A stretch of 64,000 nt of DNA from CATOSD01 sp965203135 (GTDB lineage: Bacteria > Chloroflexota > Dehalococcoidia > Lucifugimonadales > CATOSD01), in assembly GCA_965203135.1 (NCBI GenBank), contig CBDBBO010000001.1, positions 806,001 to 870,000 on the forward strand, in the 5' to 3' direction. A model generated the notes under the pieces. It saw nothing but the letters and a program-made list of their open reading frames with translations. It was not told where the DNA came from and did no database searches. The position numbers and the translations under genes are program-made. Shown piece by piece: positions 32,966 to 42,210 of the stretch. Each line of letters begins with the position of its first letter. The first letter of the stretch is position 1.

Positions 32966-33703
32966 TTGGCGTCATCCGAATCCGGGGAGCAAGACAGGCG
33001 TCCGCACGACAGCCGTCCGAGCGTAAGGCTGCTGCACACTTCGGACCTGCACGTCGGGAGCGACGTCTACGCCGACGACGCGCTGCGCGGCTTGGACGCC
33101 GTCCTCGCCTCCGCGCGCCGGCACGAGGTGGACGCTCTGCTGATAGCCGGGGACCTGTTCGACAACAAGCGCGTCTCGGACGCCACAGTGGACAAGGTGC
33201 TCGCCGACCTGGGCTCGCTGGGCGTGCCGGTGGTGGTGTTGCCCGGCAACCACGACACCCTGCTGACTACCGCCTGGAAGTCCCCGAAGATGCCCCCGAA
33301 CCTGAGCCTGATGCGCACGGACGGCGCCGACATGGTGTTCGTGGCGGAGCTGGGCCTCGCGGTGTGGGGACGCCCGGTGTACGACCACCACCCCGGCAAC
33401 CGGCCCATGGCCGATTTGCCGCCCCGACCGCAGGGCTGCTGGTACGTCCCGATGGCGCACGGGCTGTTCATGGACGGGCCGGTGGACGAGTTCCGGTCGT
33501 CGCCGATCACCATCGACGAGATAGCCGGGGCAGACTGCGACTACGTGGCGCTTGGGCACGTTCACGCACTCCGCGAGGTATCCCAAAACGGCGTGACCGC
33601 GTACTACTCCGGCGCGCCCTCCGGCTCCCAGGCTAAGACGGCCATAGTCGTCGACCTCGACCCACAGGCCGGGGTGAGCGTCTCGCCGTTCGTTTTGCGC
33701 TGA
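32966..33703 (+). CDS. DNA-repair-type metallophosphoesterase (SbcD-like)
   Basis: About 245 aa. The metallophosphoesterase motifs are complete: LLHTSDLHVGS (DxH), LLIAGDLFDNKRV (GDxxD), VVVLPGNHDT (GNHD), MAHGLFM and YVALGHVHA (GHxH). DLHVG and GDLFD are typical of the SbcD/Mre11 nuclease family, but the protein is shorter than SbcD and no SbcC ATPase is nearby. It ends at the SbcD-like core with no capping domain. The start is uncertain: no ATG precedes the motif in frame; TTG 32966 has GAGGAG 12 bases upstream. Confidence 0.75.
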   Translation: MASSESGEQDRRPHDSRPSVRLLHTSDLHVGSDVYADDALRGLDAVLASARRHEVDALLIAGDLFDNKRVSDATVDKVLADLGSLGVPVVVLPGNHDTLLTTAWKSPKMPPNLSLMRTDGADMVFVAELGLAVWGRPVYDHHPGNRPMADLPPRPQGCWYVPMAHGLFMDGPVDEFRSSPITIDEIAGADCDYVALGHVHALREVSQNGVTAYYSGAPSGSQAKTAIVVDLDPQAGVSVSPFVLR

Positions 33704-33711
33704 CGAGCCGG

Positions 33712-33746
33712 CCTTCCCCCTCGCAGGGGGAAGGCTAGGATGGGGG
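33712..33746. repeat. Palindromic repeat, inverted orientation (copy 4)
   Basis: CCTTCCCCC-TCGCA-GGGGGAAGG followed by CTAGGATGGGGGG. This is the family repeat in reverse orientation relative to 9398. It lies between the phosphoesterase and the first Uma2 gene and may terminate both. Confidence 0.8.
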
Positions 33747-33781
33747 GTGCCGCCGCAGGCACATGCCGCGAGCGGAGCGTT

Positions 33782-34510
33782 CTATTCGCCGCGCAGACGC
33801 CGCAGTTCCGCTTCGAGTTGCGCAACTCGCGCCTCCGCCGACTCCGCCCGCGCCTGCTCCGACTCCACTCGCGCCTCCGCCGCGACCCTGGCGTCCTTCT
33901 CTTCCTGGTGAGTCAGCAGCCACTTGCCCTTCACCGGGTCCCAGTAACGCAACTCCCCCTCCATCCACCACAGGTCCAAGTTCAGCGCGTCGCTGTGCCC
34001 CCACACCGACCCGTCGCTTTTGCGGCGCATCTCCAGACGCCGGTACTCCCCGTCCACCAACCGCTCCCCCACCAGCGGCTCACGGTAGAAGTCTCCACCC
34101 GTCTGGTCGTAGCGCCAGTACTCTCCCACCCCTATCCGAGCATACAGGTCCCGCTTGGCCCCCAGGTCCCGACGCCAAGTGCTCGGCGAGCCTATCTCCA
34201 TCACGTAGTCAGGCGGTTTGCCCACCTCCCACAGCAGGTAGGTGTTGTTGCCTTCCTGCGATAGCGACTCCAGCGCGGCTTCAGACAGCCCGAACACCAC
34301 GTAGCAGTCCGGCGAAACGCGACGGTTCGCGTCACCCTCGACGTAGTACAGGAAGGTGTTGCCGTTGGCGTGGGCGCCCTCGACGTCTCTGAGGTGGACT
34401 CGTAGAGGACTGACCGTGTCGTTCAGCAGGGGTGATTGGTACTCTCCGTCAGGCAAGGGCATACCGTCCGACTCAGGGTAGAAGATGGTGGTGGCGCGTC
34501 CGGTGGTCAT
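33782..34510 (-). CDS. Uma2-family endonuclease (DUF820), paralogue 1
   Basis: 242 aa. The PD-(D/E)XK-like Uma2 core is clear: CYVVFGL, PDYVMEIGSPSTWRRDLGAKRDLYARIGVGEYWRYD and FYREPLVGERLVDGEY. The last ~45 residues form a heptad-patterned coiled coil (EARVESEQARAESAEARVAQLEAELRRLR). Its start codon lies 4 bases inside the next gene's stop (34507-34510), so the pair is translationally coupled. Nearly identical to paralogues at 34507, 35477 and 36160. In other bacteria such genes are present in large numbers without a proven role. Confidence 0.85.
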   Translation of the reverse strand: MTTGRATTIFYPESDGMPLPDGEYQSPLLNDTVSPLRVHLRDVEGAHANGNTFLYYVEGDANRRVSPDCYVVFGLSEAALESLSQEGNNTYLLWEVGKPPDYVMEIGSPSTWRRDLGAKRDLYARIGVGEYWRYDQTGGDFYREPLVGERLVDGEYRRLEMRRKSDGSVWGHSDALNLDLWWMEGELRYWDPVKGKWLLTHQEEKDARVAAEARVESEQARAESAEARVAQLEAELRRLRGE

Positions 34511-35289
34511 CGCATCCTCCTTTCGCCGCGCAGACGCCGCAGTTCCGCCTCGAGTCGCGCCACTCGCGCCTCCGCCGACTCCGCCCGCGCCTGCTCCGAC
34601 TTCACACGTCCCTCCGCCGCGAACCTGGCATCCCGCTCAGAGTCCGCTCTGGCCTCCGCCACGACCCTGGCGTCCTTCTCTTCCTGGTGAGTCAGCAGCC
34701 ACGCCCTTCGCACCGGGTCCCAGTACCGCAGCTCCCCATCCATCCACCACAGGTCCAGGTTCAGCGCGTCGCTGTGCCCCCACACCGACCCGTCGCTCTC
34801 GCGCCGCATCTCCAGACGCCGATACTCCCCGTCCACCAGACGCTCCCCCACCAGCGGCTCACGGTAGAAGTCTCCACCCGTCTGGTCGTAGCGCCAGTAC
34901 TCTCCCACCCCTATCCGCGCATACAGGTCGCGTTTGTCGCCCAGGTCCCTGCGCCAGGTGCTCGGCGAGCCTATCTCCATCACGTAATCCGGCGGCTTGC
35001 CCACCTCCCACAACAGATAGGTGTTGTTGCCCTCCTGCGATAGCGACTCCAGCGCGGCCTCGGACAGTCCGAACACCACGTAGCAGTCCGGAGAGACGCG
35101 ACGGTTCGCGTCGCCCTCGACGTAGTACAGGAAGGTGTTGCCGTTGGCGTGGGTGCCCTCCACGTCTCTGAGGTGGACTCGTAGAGGACTGACCGTGTCG
35201 TTCAACAGGGGTGATTGGTACTCTCCGTCAGGCAAGGGCATACCGTCCGACTCAGGGTAGAAGATGGTGGTGGCGCGTCCGGTGGTCAT
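34507..35289 (-). CDS. Uma2-family endonuclease (DUF820), paralogue 2
   Basis: 260 aa. Same core as paralogue 1, with an insertion in the tail that lengthens the coiled coil (ARADSERDARFAAEGRVKSEQARAESAEARVARLE) and a terminal ERRMR. Coupled by a 4-base ATGA-type overlap with paralogue 1. The first ~200 residues are almost identical to the others, so the genes have been homogenised or duplicated recently. The start ATG follows an AGGAG-like site (GGAGGATGCG region) that is identical in the second unit. Confidence 0.85.
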   Translation of the reverse strand: MTTGRATTIFYPESDGMPLPDGEYQSPLLNDTVSPLRVHLRDVEGTHANGNTFLYYVEGDANRRVSPDCYVVFGLSEAALESLSQEGNNTYLLWEVGKPPDYVMEIGSPSTWRRDLGDKRDLYARIGVGEYWRYDQTGGDFYREPLVGERLVDGEYRRLEMRRESDGSVWGHSDALNLDLWWMDGELRYWDPVRRAWLLTHQEEKDARVVAEARADSERDARFAAEGRVKSEQARAESAEARVARLEAELRRLRGERRMR

Positions 35290-35379
35290 CGCATCCTCCT
35301 TGCTGCGCCGATTTTAGCACACCGCCGCCGCATTCCGGCAGGCGTCGGCCGATGCCGTGCTGCCGCCCCGGCGTCGATT

Positions 35380-35446
35380 TGGTTCCTTCTCCCTCGACCG
35401 GGGAAGAGCCTGCTCTGAGCCTGCCGAACGGGTCAGGATGGGGGTG
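35380..35446. repeat. Diverged palindromic repeat split by an insertion (copy 5)
   Basis: CCTTCTCCC-TCGAC-CGGGGAAGAG, then a 23-base insertion, then GGTCAGGATGGGGGTG. This matches the inverted-orientation repeat at 33712 with the tail displaced, and lies between the two Uma2 units. Confidence 0.55.
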
Positions 35447-35476
35447 AATCCCGGCACATGCCGCGAGCGGAGCGTT

Positions 35477-36163
35477 CTATTCGCCGCGCAGACGCCGCAG
35501 TTCCGCCTCGAGTTGCGCCACTCGCGCCTCCGCCGCGACCCTGGCGTCCTTCTCTTCCTGGTGAGTCAGCAGCCACACCCTTCGCACGGGGTCCCAGTAA
35601 CGCAGCTCCCCATCCATCCACCACAGGTCCAGGTTCAGCGCGTCGCTGTGCCCCCACACCGAACCGTCGCTCTCGCGCCGCATCTCCAGACGCCGATACT
35701 CCCCGTCCACCAACCGCTCCCCCACCAGAGGCTCGCGGTAGAAGTCGCCACCAGTCTGGTCGTAGCGCCAGTACTCTCCCACCCCTATCCGAGCGTACAG
35801 GTCCCGCTTGGCCCCCAGGTCCCGACGCCAGGTGCTCGGCGAGCCTATCTCCATCACGTAATCCGGCGGCTTGCCCACCTCCCACAACAGATAGGTGTTG
35901 TTGCCCTCCTGCGATAGCGACTCCAGCGCGGCCTCGGACAGTCCGAACACCACGTAGCAGTCCGGAGAGACGCGACGGTTCGCGTCGCCCTCGACGTAGT
36001 ACAGGAAGGTGTTGCCGTTGGCGTGGGCGCCCTCCACGTCTCTGAGGTGGACTCGTAGAGGACTGACCGTGTCGTTCAACAGGGGTGATTGGTACTCTCC
36101 GTCAGGCAAGGGCATACCGTCCGACTCAGGGTAGAAGATGGTGGTGGCGCGTCCGGTGGTCAT
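35477..36163 (-). CDS. Uma2-family endonuclease (DUF820), paralogue 3
   Basis: 228 aa. Same core as the others. Its coiled-coil tail is the shortest of the four (EKDARVAAEARVAQLEAELRRLR). It overlaps paralogue 4 by 4 bases (36160-36163). Paralogues 3 and 4 form the second copy of a two-gene unit whose flanks (for example the conserved stretch before each ATG and the region near 35290-35345 and 36965-37020) also match. Confidence 0.85.
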   Translation of the reverse strand: MTTGRATTIFYPESDGMPLPDGEYQSPLLNDTVSPLRVHLRDVEGAHANGNTFLYYVEGDANRRVSPDCYVVFGLSEAALESLSQEGNNTYLLWEVGKPPDYVMEIGSPSTWRRDLGAKRDLYARIGVGEYWRYDQTGGDFYREPLVGERLVDGEYRRLEMRRESDGSVWGHSDALNLDLWWMDGELRYWDPVRRVWLLTHQEEKDARVAAEARVAQLEAELRRLRGE

Positions 36164-36963
36164 CGCATCCTCCTTTCGCCGCGCAGACGCCGCAGTTCCG
36201 CCTCGAGTCGCGCCACTCGCGCCTCCGCCGACTCCGCGCGCGCCTGCTCCGACTCGGCCCGCGCCTGCTCAGAGTCCACACGGGCCTCCGCCGCGAACCT
36301 GGCATCCCGCTCAGAGTCCGCTCTGACTTCCGCCGCGACCCTGGCGTCCTTCTCTTCCTGGTGGGTCAGCAGCCACACCCTTCGCACCGGGTCCCAGTAG
36401 CGCAGCTCCCCATCCATCCACCACAGGTCCAGGTTCAGCGCGTCGCTGTGCCCCCACACCGAACCGTCGCTCTCGCGCCGCATCTCCAGACGCTGATACT
36501 CCCCGTCCACCAGACGCTCCCCCACCAGCGGCTCGCGGTAGAAGTCGCCACCAGTCTGATCGTAGCGCCAGTACTCGCCTACCCCTATCCGCGCATACAG
36601 GTCGCGTTTGTCGCCCAAGTCCCTGCGCCAGGTGCTCGGCGAGCCTATCTCCATCACGTAGTCAGGCGGCTTGCCCACCTCCCACAGCAGGTAGGTGTTG
36701 TTCCCTTCCATCGAAAGCGACTCCAGCGCGGACTCGGACAGGCCGAACACCACGTAGCAGTCCGGGGACACGTTGCGCCGTGGGTCGCCCTCGACGTAGT
36801 ACAAAAAGGTGTTGCCGTTGACGTGGGCGCCCTCGACGCCCTCGAAGTGCACCTCGAGCGGACCCACCACTCTGCGGAATATGGGTGATTGATACTCTCC
36901 GTCAGGCAAGGGCATACCGTCCGACTCAGGGTAGAAGATGGTGGTGGCGCGTCCGGTGGTCAT
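36160..36963 (-). CDS. Uma2-family endonuclease (DUF820), paralogue 4
   Basis: 267 aa, the most diverged of the four at its N-terminus (residues ~20-60: IFRRVVGPLEVHFEGVEGAHVNGNTFLYYVEGDPRRNVSPDCYVVF) and with the longest coiled-coil tail (SEQARAESEQARAESAEARVARLE). The nuclease core and terminal ERRMR are shared with paralogue 2. It is the first gene of the second tandem unit and probably the promoter-proximal one. Confidence 0.85.
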   Translation of the reverse strand: MTTGRATTIFYPESDGMPLPDGEYQSPIFRRVVGPLEVHFEGVEGAHVNGNTFLYYVEGDPRRNVSPDCYVVFGLSESALESLSMEGNNTYLLWEVGKPPDYVMEIGSPSTWRRDLGDKRDLYARIGVGEYWRYDQTGGDFYREPLVGERLVDGEYQRLEMRRESDGSVWGHSDALNLDLWWMDGELRYWDPVRRVWLLTHQEEKDARVAAEVRADSERDARFAAEARVDSEQARAESEQARAESAEARVARLEAELRRLRGERRMR

Positions 36964-37138
36964 CGCATCCTCCTTGCTGCGGCGATTTTAGCACACCGCC
37001 GCCACATTCCGGCAGGCGGCGTGCCGCCGCCCCGGCGTCGATTGACCCCTTCTCCCCTAGACGGGCGTACAGTGGTCAGTGGCGAGTGGTCAGTGGTCAG
37101 TAGGCGATCACTAGCCACTAGCCACCGGTCACCGGTCA

Positions 37139-40100
37139 CTAGTCGCCGTCGGACACCGTCACCTTTACGCTGGGACCGCTGATCCCGTCGAGCGGGTCAA
37201 CGCCCCACTTCTCCCGCCACTCCTCCTCGTTCAGGTCCAACTCTTCCCACATCGGCTGCCCCTGCAGGTAGCTGAACGGAACGGTGTAGAGTGAGTATTC
37301 GACCACCGTGGTCTCTCCGCCCTGGCACCCGGAGGCGTCTATCCGGATGTCCACCCCGTTGCGCCACGACTGCGCCCACCGGTCGTCCGGCGGACCCCAC
37401 CAGCCGTCTTCCCAGAACTCCTTGCCGGGTCGCAGGTTGTCGGGCAGCATAATCTTGCCCTGCTGGTACGCCAGCTGGTCGGTCAGGCACTCCGGGCCGA
37501 TAGAATGGGTGTACAGCGCCAGGGGCCACTGCGGAGACCGGTTCAGCCTCACGTTGAAGCTGCCCGAACCGCGCTTTTCCACTTCGAGCTCCGCCGGGGA
37601 CGCCTTGACCACGACCACCGAGCTGGCCCGGTTCAGTGTCACGAGGATGTGCCGAGACCAGCCGCCGGGTCCGTAGGAGTTCCCGGCCCGCACCTGGAAG
37701 TCGTAAGACGAGCCGGGCGCAAGGCCGCGGACCGTCACGCTGGCGGCCGACACCTCCGCCGGGCCGTGGACGTTGGACCGCCATTCGTAGTATTCCGCCG
37801 CGCCGCCGACGCTGGGCGCGTCCCATTCCAGCGTCACGTAGTTGCTGCCCACCTGGGCGATGCGCAGGTTCTCCGGCTTGCCCGGCAGATTCGCCGGCGC
37901 GCCCTCGGTCGTCGCGCAGGCGCGCTCGGCGAAGGGGCCGGTGCCCCCGACGTATATGGCCGCCACCCGGTAGCAGTACTCCTGCCCCGGACTCAGGCCG
38001 GTGTGCTCGTGCCGCCTGGGGCTGGTCTGGTAGCCGTGCTCCAGCGTCTGCCATGCGTCGGAGGAACCCAGCGTGTAGTCGATGCGGTAGCCGGTGATCG
38101 TCGAGGCGCCGAACGCCGGCTGGTCCCATGCCAGGTCGATGCGGCCGATTCCGTCTCGCGTGGCGGTCAGGTTCCTTGGCGCGCCCACCTCATCGGTGGC
38201 GGCGCTGGCGAACACCCAGCCGCTCTCGAAGACGGCGTTGTTGGAGTCCTGGCCCACGGCGCGCACGCGGTACTGCCGTATGGCGCCCGCCGACAGCGCG
38301 GCGTCGACGTGCTCGTGGCGCGTCGTAGACGTGGAGAGCACGGACATGGCGGCGGGCAGCCGGTTCCAGGTGTTGCCGTCCGTGGAGAACTCAAGGTGGT
38401 AGCCGGTGAGTCTCACGCCGGACACGGCCTCGGGCTCGCTCCAGGACAGGTTGACCTGGGAGCGGTTGACGGCGAGCGCGGTGAAGTCCCGGGGCGCGCC
38501 GGGCGTCGGGTAGTCCCGGGTGGCCACGGCGTAGGTGTAGCCGCTCCTCACCGTGACGCCGCCCACGCTGCCCACGGCGCGCAGCCGGTACTGCCGGACG
38601 GCGTCGGCCCCCAGCGTGGTGTCGGTGTGGGGATGGGACAGCGTCGATGCGGAGAGCACGGTCCTGGTTGCCCCGGCGGGCAGCCAGTTCCAGTCGTTGC
38701 CGCCGTCCTTCGAAAAGTCCAGCTCGTAGCCGGTGACGCTGACGCCGGACACCGTGTCGGGCGCGCCCCACGACAGCGCGGCCTGGGTGTCGCTGGAGCC
38801 GCTGGCGGTGAAGCTCTTGGGAACGCCGGGCGTGGGGTACGGGACCTCGGCGCGGGCCGTCGCCCAGCCGCTCTTCAGCTTCTTGCCGCCCACCGCGCCC
38901 ACCGTCCGCACGCGGTAGTCGCGGGTCGCGCCAGGCGAAAGCGTGCCGTCGTTGTCGGCGTAGGGGCTCGCGCTGTGCTCCGCCGCAAGCCGGGTCCAGG
39001 TTGCGCCGCCGTCCGACGAGACCTCGATCTCGTAGCCGGCCACGCTCACGCCGGTAACGGCGTCCGGCGCGCCCCATGACAGGGTTATCTGAGTGCTGCC
39101 AGCCACGCTCGCGCTGAAGCTCTTGGGAACGCCGGGGGTCCTCCCGGAGGACTCGGACCAGGGGCCGGGCACGCCGAGATCGTTGACCGCCCGCACCCGG
39201 TATTCCGGAGCGCCGCTGCCGGGAGCCATGTCCTCGTACACGGTTCCCTTCACGTCCGATGCCAGCGTCATCCAGGTGCTGGTGGCCCGCTGCACCTCGT
39301 AGCGCGTTACCGCGTGTTCGTACACCGATTCCACCGGCTGCCAGGTGAGGATGTTGGCCACCGGCGTTTCCGTCACCTTCACGCCGCCCGGCGCGCCCGG
39401 ATGGCGGCCCTGGAGGCCCCCGGTGCGGAGCGCAACCGTCGTCGTGCTGTTGCCGGGGATGTGGTCGTAGTAGGCGGCGGTGTGCTCGGTGTAACCCGTC
39501 GGTACGCTCCCCGCGGCACACTCCAGGTCGTTTTCGGGGCGGATATTGGCCGTCTTGATGCGGACGCAGTAGTCCCGCGTATTCTTGATGGTGGCGGTGA
39601 TGGGGTCGCCGGTGGCGGTGATGAGGGTCAGAGCCGCGCCTTCCGCGGCATGGACGGAGGGGCGATGGTCGTATCCGGGCCTCAGCTCGCCGATGGTCCA
39701 GACGCACTCATTCTCATCGCTGTCGAATCGGATGCTGCCTTCGGTAGGGTTGCCGGCACAGGATGCTTCATCCAGACCCAGCGTCACCCTGACGGCGGGG
39801 GCGGTGTCCGGCCCGTTGTTCACGGCCAGTATGGTGTAGGCGCTCCGGCCGGCGGCCACTTCTGGGTTGGCCCCGGCGTCCCGCACCTCCAGATCGGCGA
39901 TTGGGCCCACGTGGAAGATGTAGCGGCCCGTGTCAGTGTAAAAGTTGGGGGTTTCGGTTGTGTCGTCCCGATTCGCCTTTGCGGTAAATTCAATTACGTA
40001 GGCGCCCAAGGCCGAGAACTCGAGGAAATAGTTCGATATTGCAGTGCTGGTAGTTCTCAGATTGAAGGGTGTCCTCTGGTGCGTGGGATTCGGGTCGAAG

Positions 40101-41572
40101 AAGACGTTCCCCGATGAGCTGTTGAAGCGAATTTTGACCCGCCCCGGAGCCGTCCCGCCATCCAAACCGGAAACGGTTACGGTGCGGACCAGACTACTCC
40201 AGTCCGCTATCTGATCGTTGAAGCCTGCCCGCGTATAGCCGATCTTTACCCCCTTCACCTGATGCGCGCCCTGCACGTGGTCTCGCGCCGTCTGCCATGA
40301 CGCGCCATCAGAGGTGACGCTCCCGGAGTGGCTGTCATCAACGCGACCTATGGGGTCCCTGACGTGGACGATGACCGATTCGGGCTGTACGAAGTTATCG
40401 CTCAGACTCGCCAGCATTTCCACCGTGTCATCGTCGGTACAGGGAGTGGTCGTGGCGCCGACGCAGTCGTAGGGGTAGAACAAGATGATTTCGCCCTCGG
40501 TCAGCAGTTCCACACCCAGGCACGCGGTGGCGGTGTCGTTCTGCCGCTTCAAGGGGTCGTTGGCGAACCAGGGCACAGCCCTGACCACCTTCGCCGTCAG
40601 GCACCGCTCTTCCAGGGGCAGGTCCGCCAGGCTGTCAGAGGCGAGGTCGACCACCACCGGGAGCGTGATCGCCTCCCCGCTGACCATGGTGCCCACGTCC
40701 CAGATCCCGGTGGCCGTAGCGAACGTCGTGCTGGCCGTCAAGTTAGACGGCGCCTCCGGCTGGGTCCCGGCGAAGGACAGGCCCGGCGAAAGGCTGATTT
40801 CGACCTGTACCTCGAACATAATATTTTCCTGGCCTATACTTTGCTCTCTTAGTTCAGGGATGCCGAGGTCTTCATTGCTGGGAGTATAGGCAGACACCTC
40901 GAAGGTCGTCGTCGCCCCCGGCCGCGGGAACCGGTCCGATATGACGGGGACGTCAACTCCGACGTCCCCGTTGGTGTGCCTGTTGACCCCAGCACGAGGG
41001 TTGCGCACAACAACGACCTCACGACGGTTGGCCACGGCCCAGTGTTCCGTGGCATTGTTGAACCGGAAGCGCGGCGGTTCCGCCGGGTCTGATTCGATGA
41101 TCTCGGCATAAAGCCGCTGCGGCGCCTTTGCCGGTCCAGTAGTTACCGCCGGGATAGTTTGCCAGGATTTAACGCGTATGCTCTTGCTGCCCCCGGGCGG
41201 CAGGTCCCTGATGATCCTTGTCGACGTGCTGCGCACTATCTCAACGGACTCGATCACTTCCGATATGGTGATCTCCACCTTTACGGAATCGACATGCATT
41301 CCCGGATGATCCTCGACGGTGTTGTTCTTCACGGTGACCAACCAGTATGGACGAATCGCAAGAGTACCACCGTCAAAGTCATATTCGGAGTCAATAGTCA
41401 GGTCGGCAAGGGGAGGGAGGGATTCGTCAACACCCTGGGCGTGGGCGGGGGGGGGGGGGGGGGGGGCGAGGAACGCCGCCAGCAGGCCGACGGCGAGGGC
41501 CGTGAGCAGCGCCCTTCGTATCGACGCGGGACTCACGGCACAGTGAGATGTTGTATCATTATGTTCCGGCAT
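37139..41572 (-). CDS. Large secreted protein with DUF11-like and fibronectin type III repeats
   Basis: 1477 aa. An N-terminal signal sequence (LLTALAVGLLAAFLA) ends in six prolines encoded by a 20-base C tract, then AHAQ as likely cleavage. Residues ~50-600 are beta-rich; one section (ADLEVRDAGANPEVAAGRSAYTILAVNNGPDTAPAVRVTLGL) matches DUF11. From ~residue 735 come six FnIII domains, several starting GVPKSFSA, GAPRDFTA, GAPRNLTA with LSWGAP and GYEIEVS motifs. The last ~150 residues (KASPAELEVEKRGSGSFNVRLNRSPQ) are Calx-beta-like. No LPXTG or membrane anchor. A TTG at 41590 would add six residues. Likely adhesive or surface-associated. Confidence 0.82.
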   Translation of the reverse strand: MPEHNDTTSHCAVSPASIRRALLTALAVGLLAAFLAPPPPPPAHAQGVDESLPPLADLTIDSEYDFDGGTLAIRPYWLVTVKNNTVEDHPGMHVDSVKVEITISEVIESVEIVRSTSTRIIRDLPPGGSKSIRVKSWQTIPAVTTGPAKAPQRLYAEIIESDPAEPPRFRFNNATEHWAVANRREVVVVRNPRAGVNRHTNGDVGVDVPVISDRFPRPGATTTFEVSAYTPSNEDLGIPELREQSIGQENIMFEVQVEISLSPGLSFAGTQPEAPSNLTASTTFATATGIWDVGTMVSGEAITLPVVVDLASDSLADLPLEERCLTAKVVRAVPWFANDPLKRQNDTATACLGVELLTEGEIILFYPYDCVGATTTPCTDDDTVEMLASLSDNFVQPESVIVHVRDPIGRVDDSHSGSVTSDGASWQTARDHVQGAHQVKGVKIGYTRAGFNDQIADWSSLVRTVTVSGLDGGTAPGRVKIRFNSSSGNVFFDPNPTHQRTPFNLRTTSTAISNYFLEFSALGAYVIEFTAKANRDDTTETPNFYTDTGRYIFHVGPIADLEVRDAGANPEVAAGRSAYTILAVNNGPDTAPAVRVTLGLDEASCAGNPTEGSIRFDSDENECVWTIGELRPGYDHRPSVHAAEGAALTLITATGDPITATIKNTRDYCVRIKTANIRPENDLECAAGSVPTGYTEHTAAYYDHIPGNSTTTVALRTGGLQGRHPGAPGGVKVTETPVANILTWQPVESVYEHAVTRYEVQRATSTWMTLASDVKGTVYEDMAPGSGAPEYRVRAVNDLGVPGPWSESSGRTPGVPKSFSASVAGSTQITLSWGAPDAVTGVSVAGYEIEVSSDGGATWTRLAAEHSASPYADNDGTLSPGATRDYRVRTVGAVGGKKLKSGWATARAEVPYPTPGVPKSFTASGSSDTQAALSWGAPDTVSGVSVTGYELDFSKDGGNDWNWLPAGATRTVLSASTLSHPHTDTTLGADAVRQYRLRAVGSVGGVTVRSGYTYAVATRDYPTPGAPRDFTALAVNRSQVNLSWSEPEAVSGVRLTGYHLEFSTDGNTWNRLPAAMSVLSTSTTRHEHVDAALSAGAIRQYRVRAVGQDSNNAVFESGWVFASAATDEVGAPRNLTATRDGIGRIDLAWDQPAFGASTITGYRIDYTLGSSDAWQTLEHGYQTSPRRHEHTGLSPGQEYCYRVAAIYVGGTGPFAERACATTEGAPANLPGKPENLRIAQVGSNYVTLEWDAPSVGGAAEYYEWRSNVHGPAEVSAASVTVRGLAPGSSYDFQVRAGNSYGPGGWSRHILVTLNRASSVVVVKASPAELEVEKRGSGSFNVRLNRSPQWPLALYTHSIGPECLTDQLAYQQGKIMLPDNLRPGKEFWEDGWWGPPDDRWAQSWRNGVDIRIDASGCQGGETTVVEYSLYTVPFSYLQGQPMWEELDLNEEEWREKWGVDPLDGISGPSVKVTVSDGD
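41447..41466. repeat. Homopolymer tract G20/C20 inside a signal peptide
   Basis: Twenty consecutive G on the plus strand (C on the coding strand), encoding six prolines between the hydrophobic core and the cleavage site. Loss or gain of one base would shift the frame of the entire 1.4-kilo-residue protein. It could be a phase-variation tract or an assembly error. Confidence 0.85.
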
Positions 41573-41590
41573 TTGGATAGTCGGTCTCAA

Positions 41591-42110
41591 GAGTTCGAGG
41601 GAGTCTCAGGCCGTGCGGGGGCGGTCGAGCGCGCCCGCGCCGCGGTCCGGCCGGTATGGGGCAGTATTGATACTGTATACCATATCGGCGCCCAGTATAG
41701 CACAAGAGACGCCGGGCGCGCCACATCATCGCGCAATTTTAAGCATATCCCTGTGCGGGCGGGCCGGCCCCAACCACTGACCACTCGCCCCCGCCAAAGG
41801 GGCCTTGACCCTACCCGCACAGCCGTGCTACGCTTCCCCCAACAAAGGACCGACCTGCCACCCGCCCATACGACCCACCTCCGGGACCACCTGGGACATT
41901 CGCACCCGTTACCGTGTGCCCACTCGCCCCCGGCCAGGCCCCGCCGACGCACCATCCAGCTACGAAATGTCCCCAAAAGTCCCCGTTTGACACACATTTC
42001 GCCAAATGCCGGGGCAGCCCTCCAACTACGAAATGTGCGGAATTGTGCAGAATGGGGCACTTTTTTCGTAAGACCGCGCCCAAAGGCGCTGGAGAACGCC
42101 GCGCGCGAGG
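41591..42110. other. Intergenic region with TACGAAATGT repeats
   Basis: No gene supported. CTACGAAATGT occurs at about 41959 and 42026, with an inverted ACACATTTCG at 41991-42000 between them. CTTTTTTCG near 42060 follows. The words sit in a stretch with TTGACA-like fragments but no good -10. Minus-strand translation shows two similar segments ending FVVG, so the repeats may also be a degraded coding repeat. A likely promoter for the FnIII gene lies near 41660-41710. Confidence 0.4.
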
Positions 42111-42111
42111 C

Positions 42112-42142
42112 TTGACCCGGCTCGCGGCGGCGGGCGTATACT
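42112..42142 (+). promoter_or_regulatory. Promoter with operator-like palindrome over the -10 box
   Basis: TTGACC (42112-42117), 19 bases, TATACT (42137-42142). The -10 box lies within GGGCG-TATACTATG-CGCCC, an inverted repeat with 5-base arms that could bind a repressor. It lies 70 bases upstream of the ABC ATPase start. Confidence 0.45.
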
Positions 42143-42210
42143 ATGCGCCCGCAAATCGGCGCGGGGGCAACACAAGCCGCGCCTCCGGCGCCAGGAAAGG
42201 CAGATGAGAA

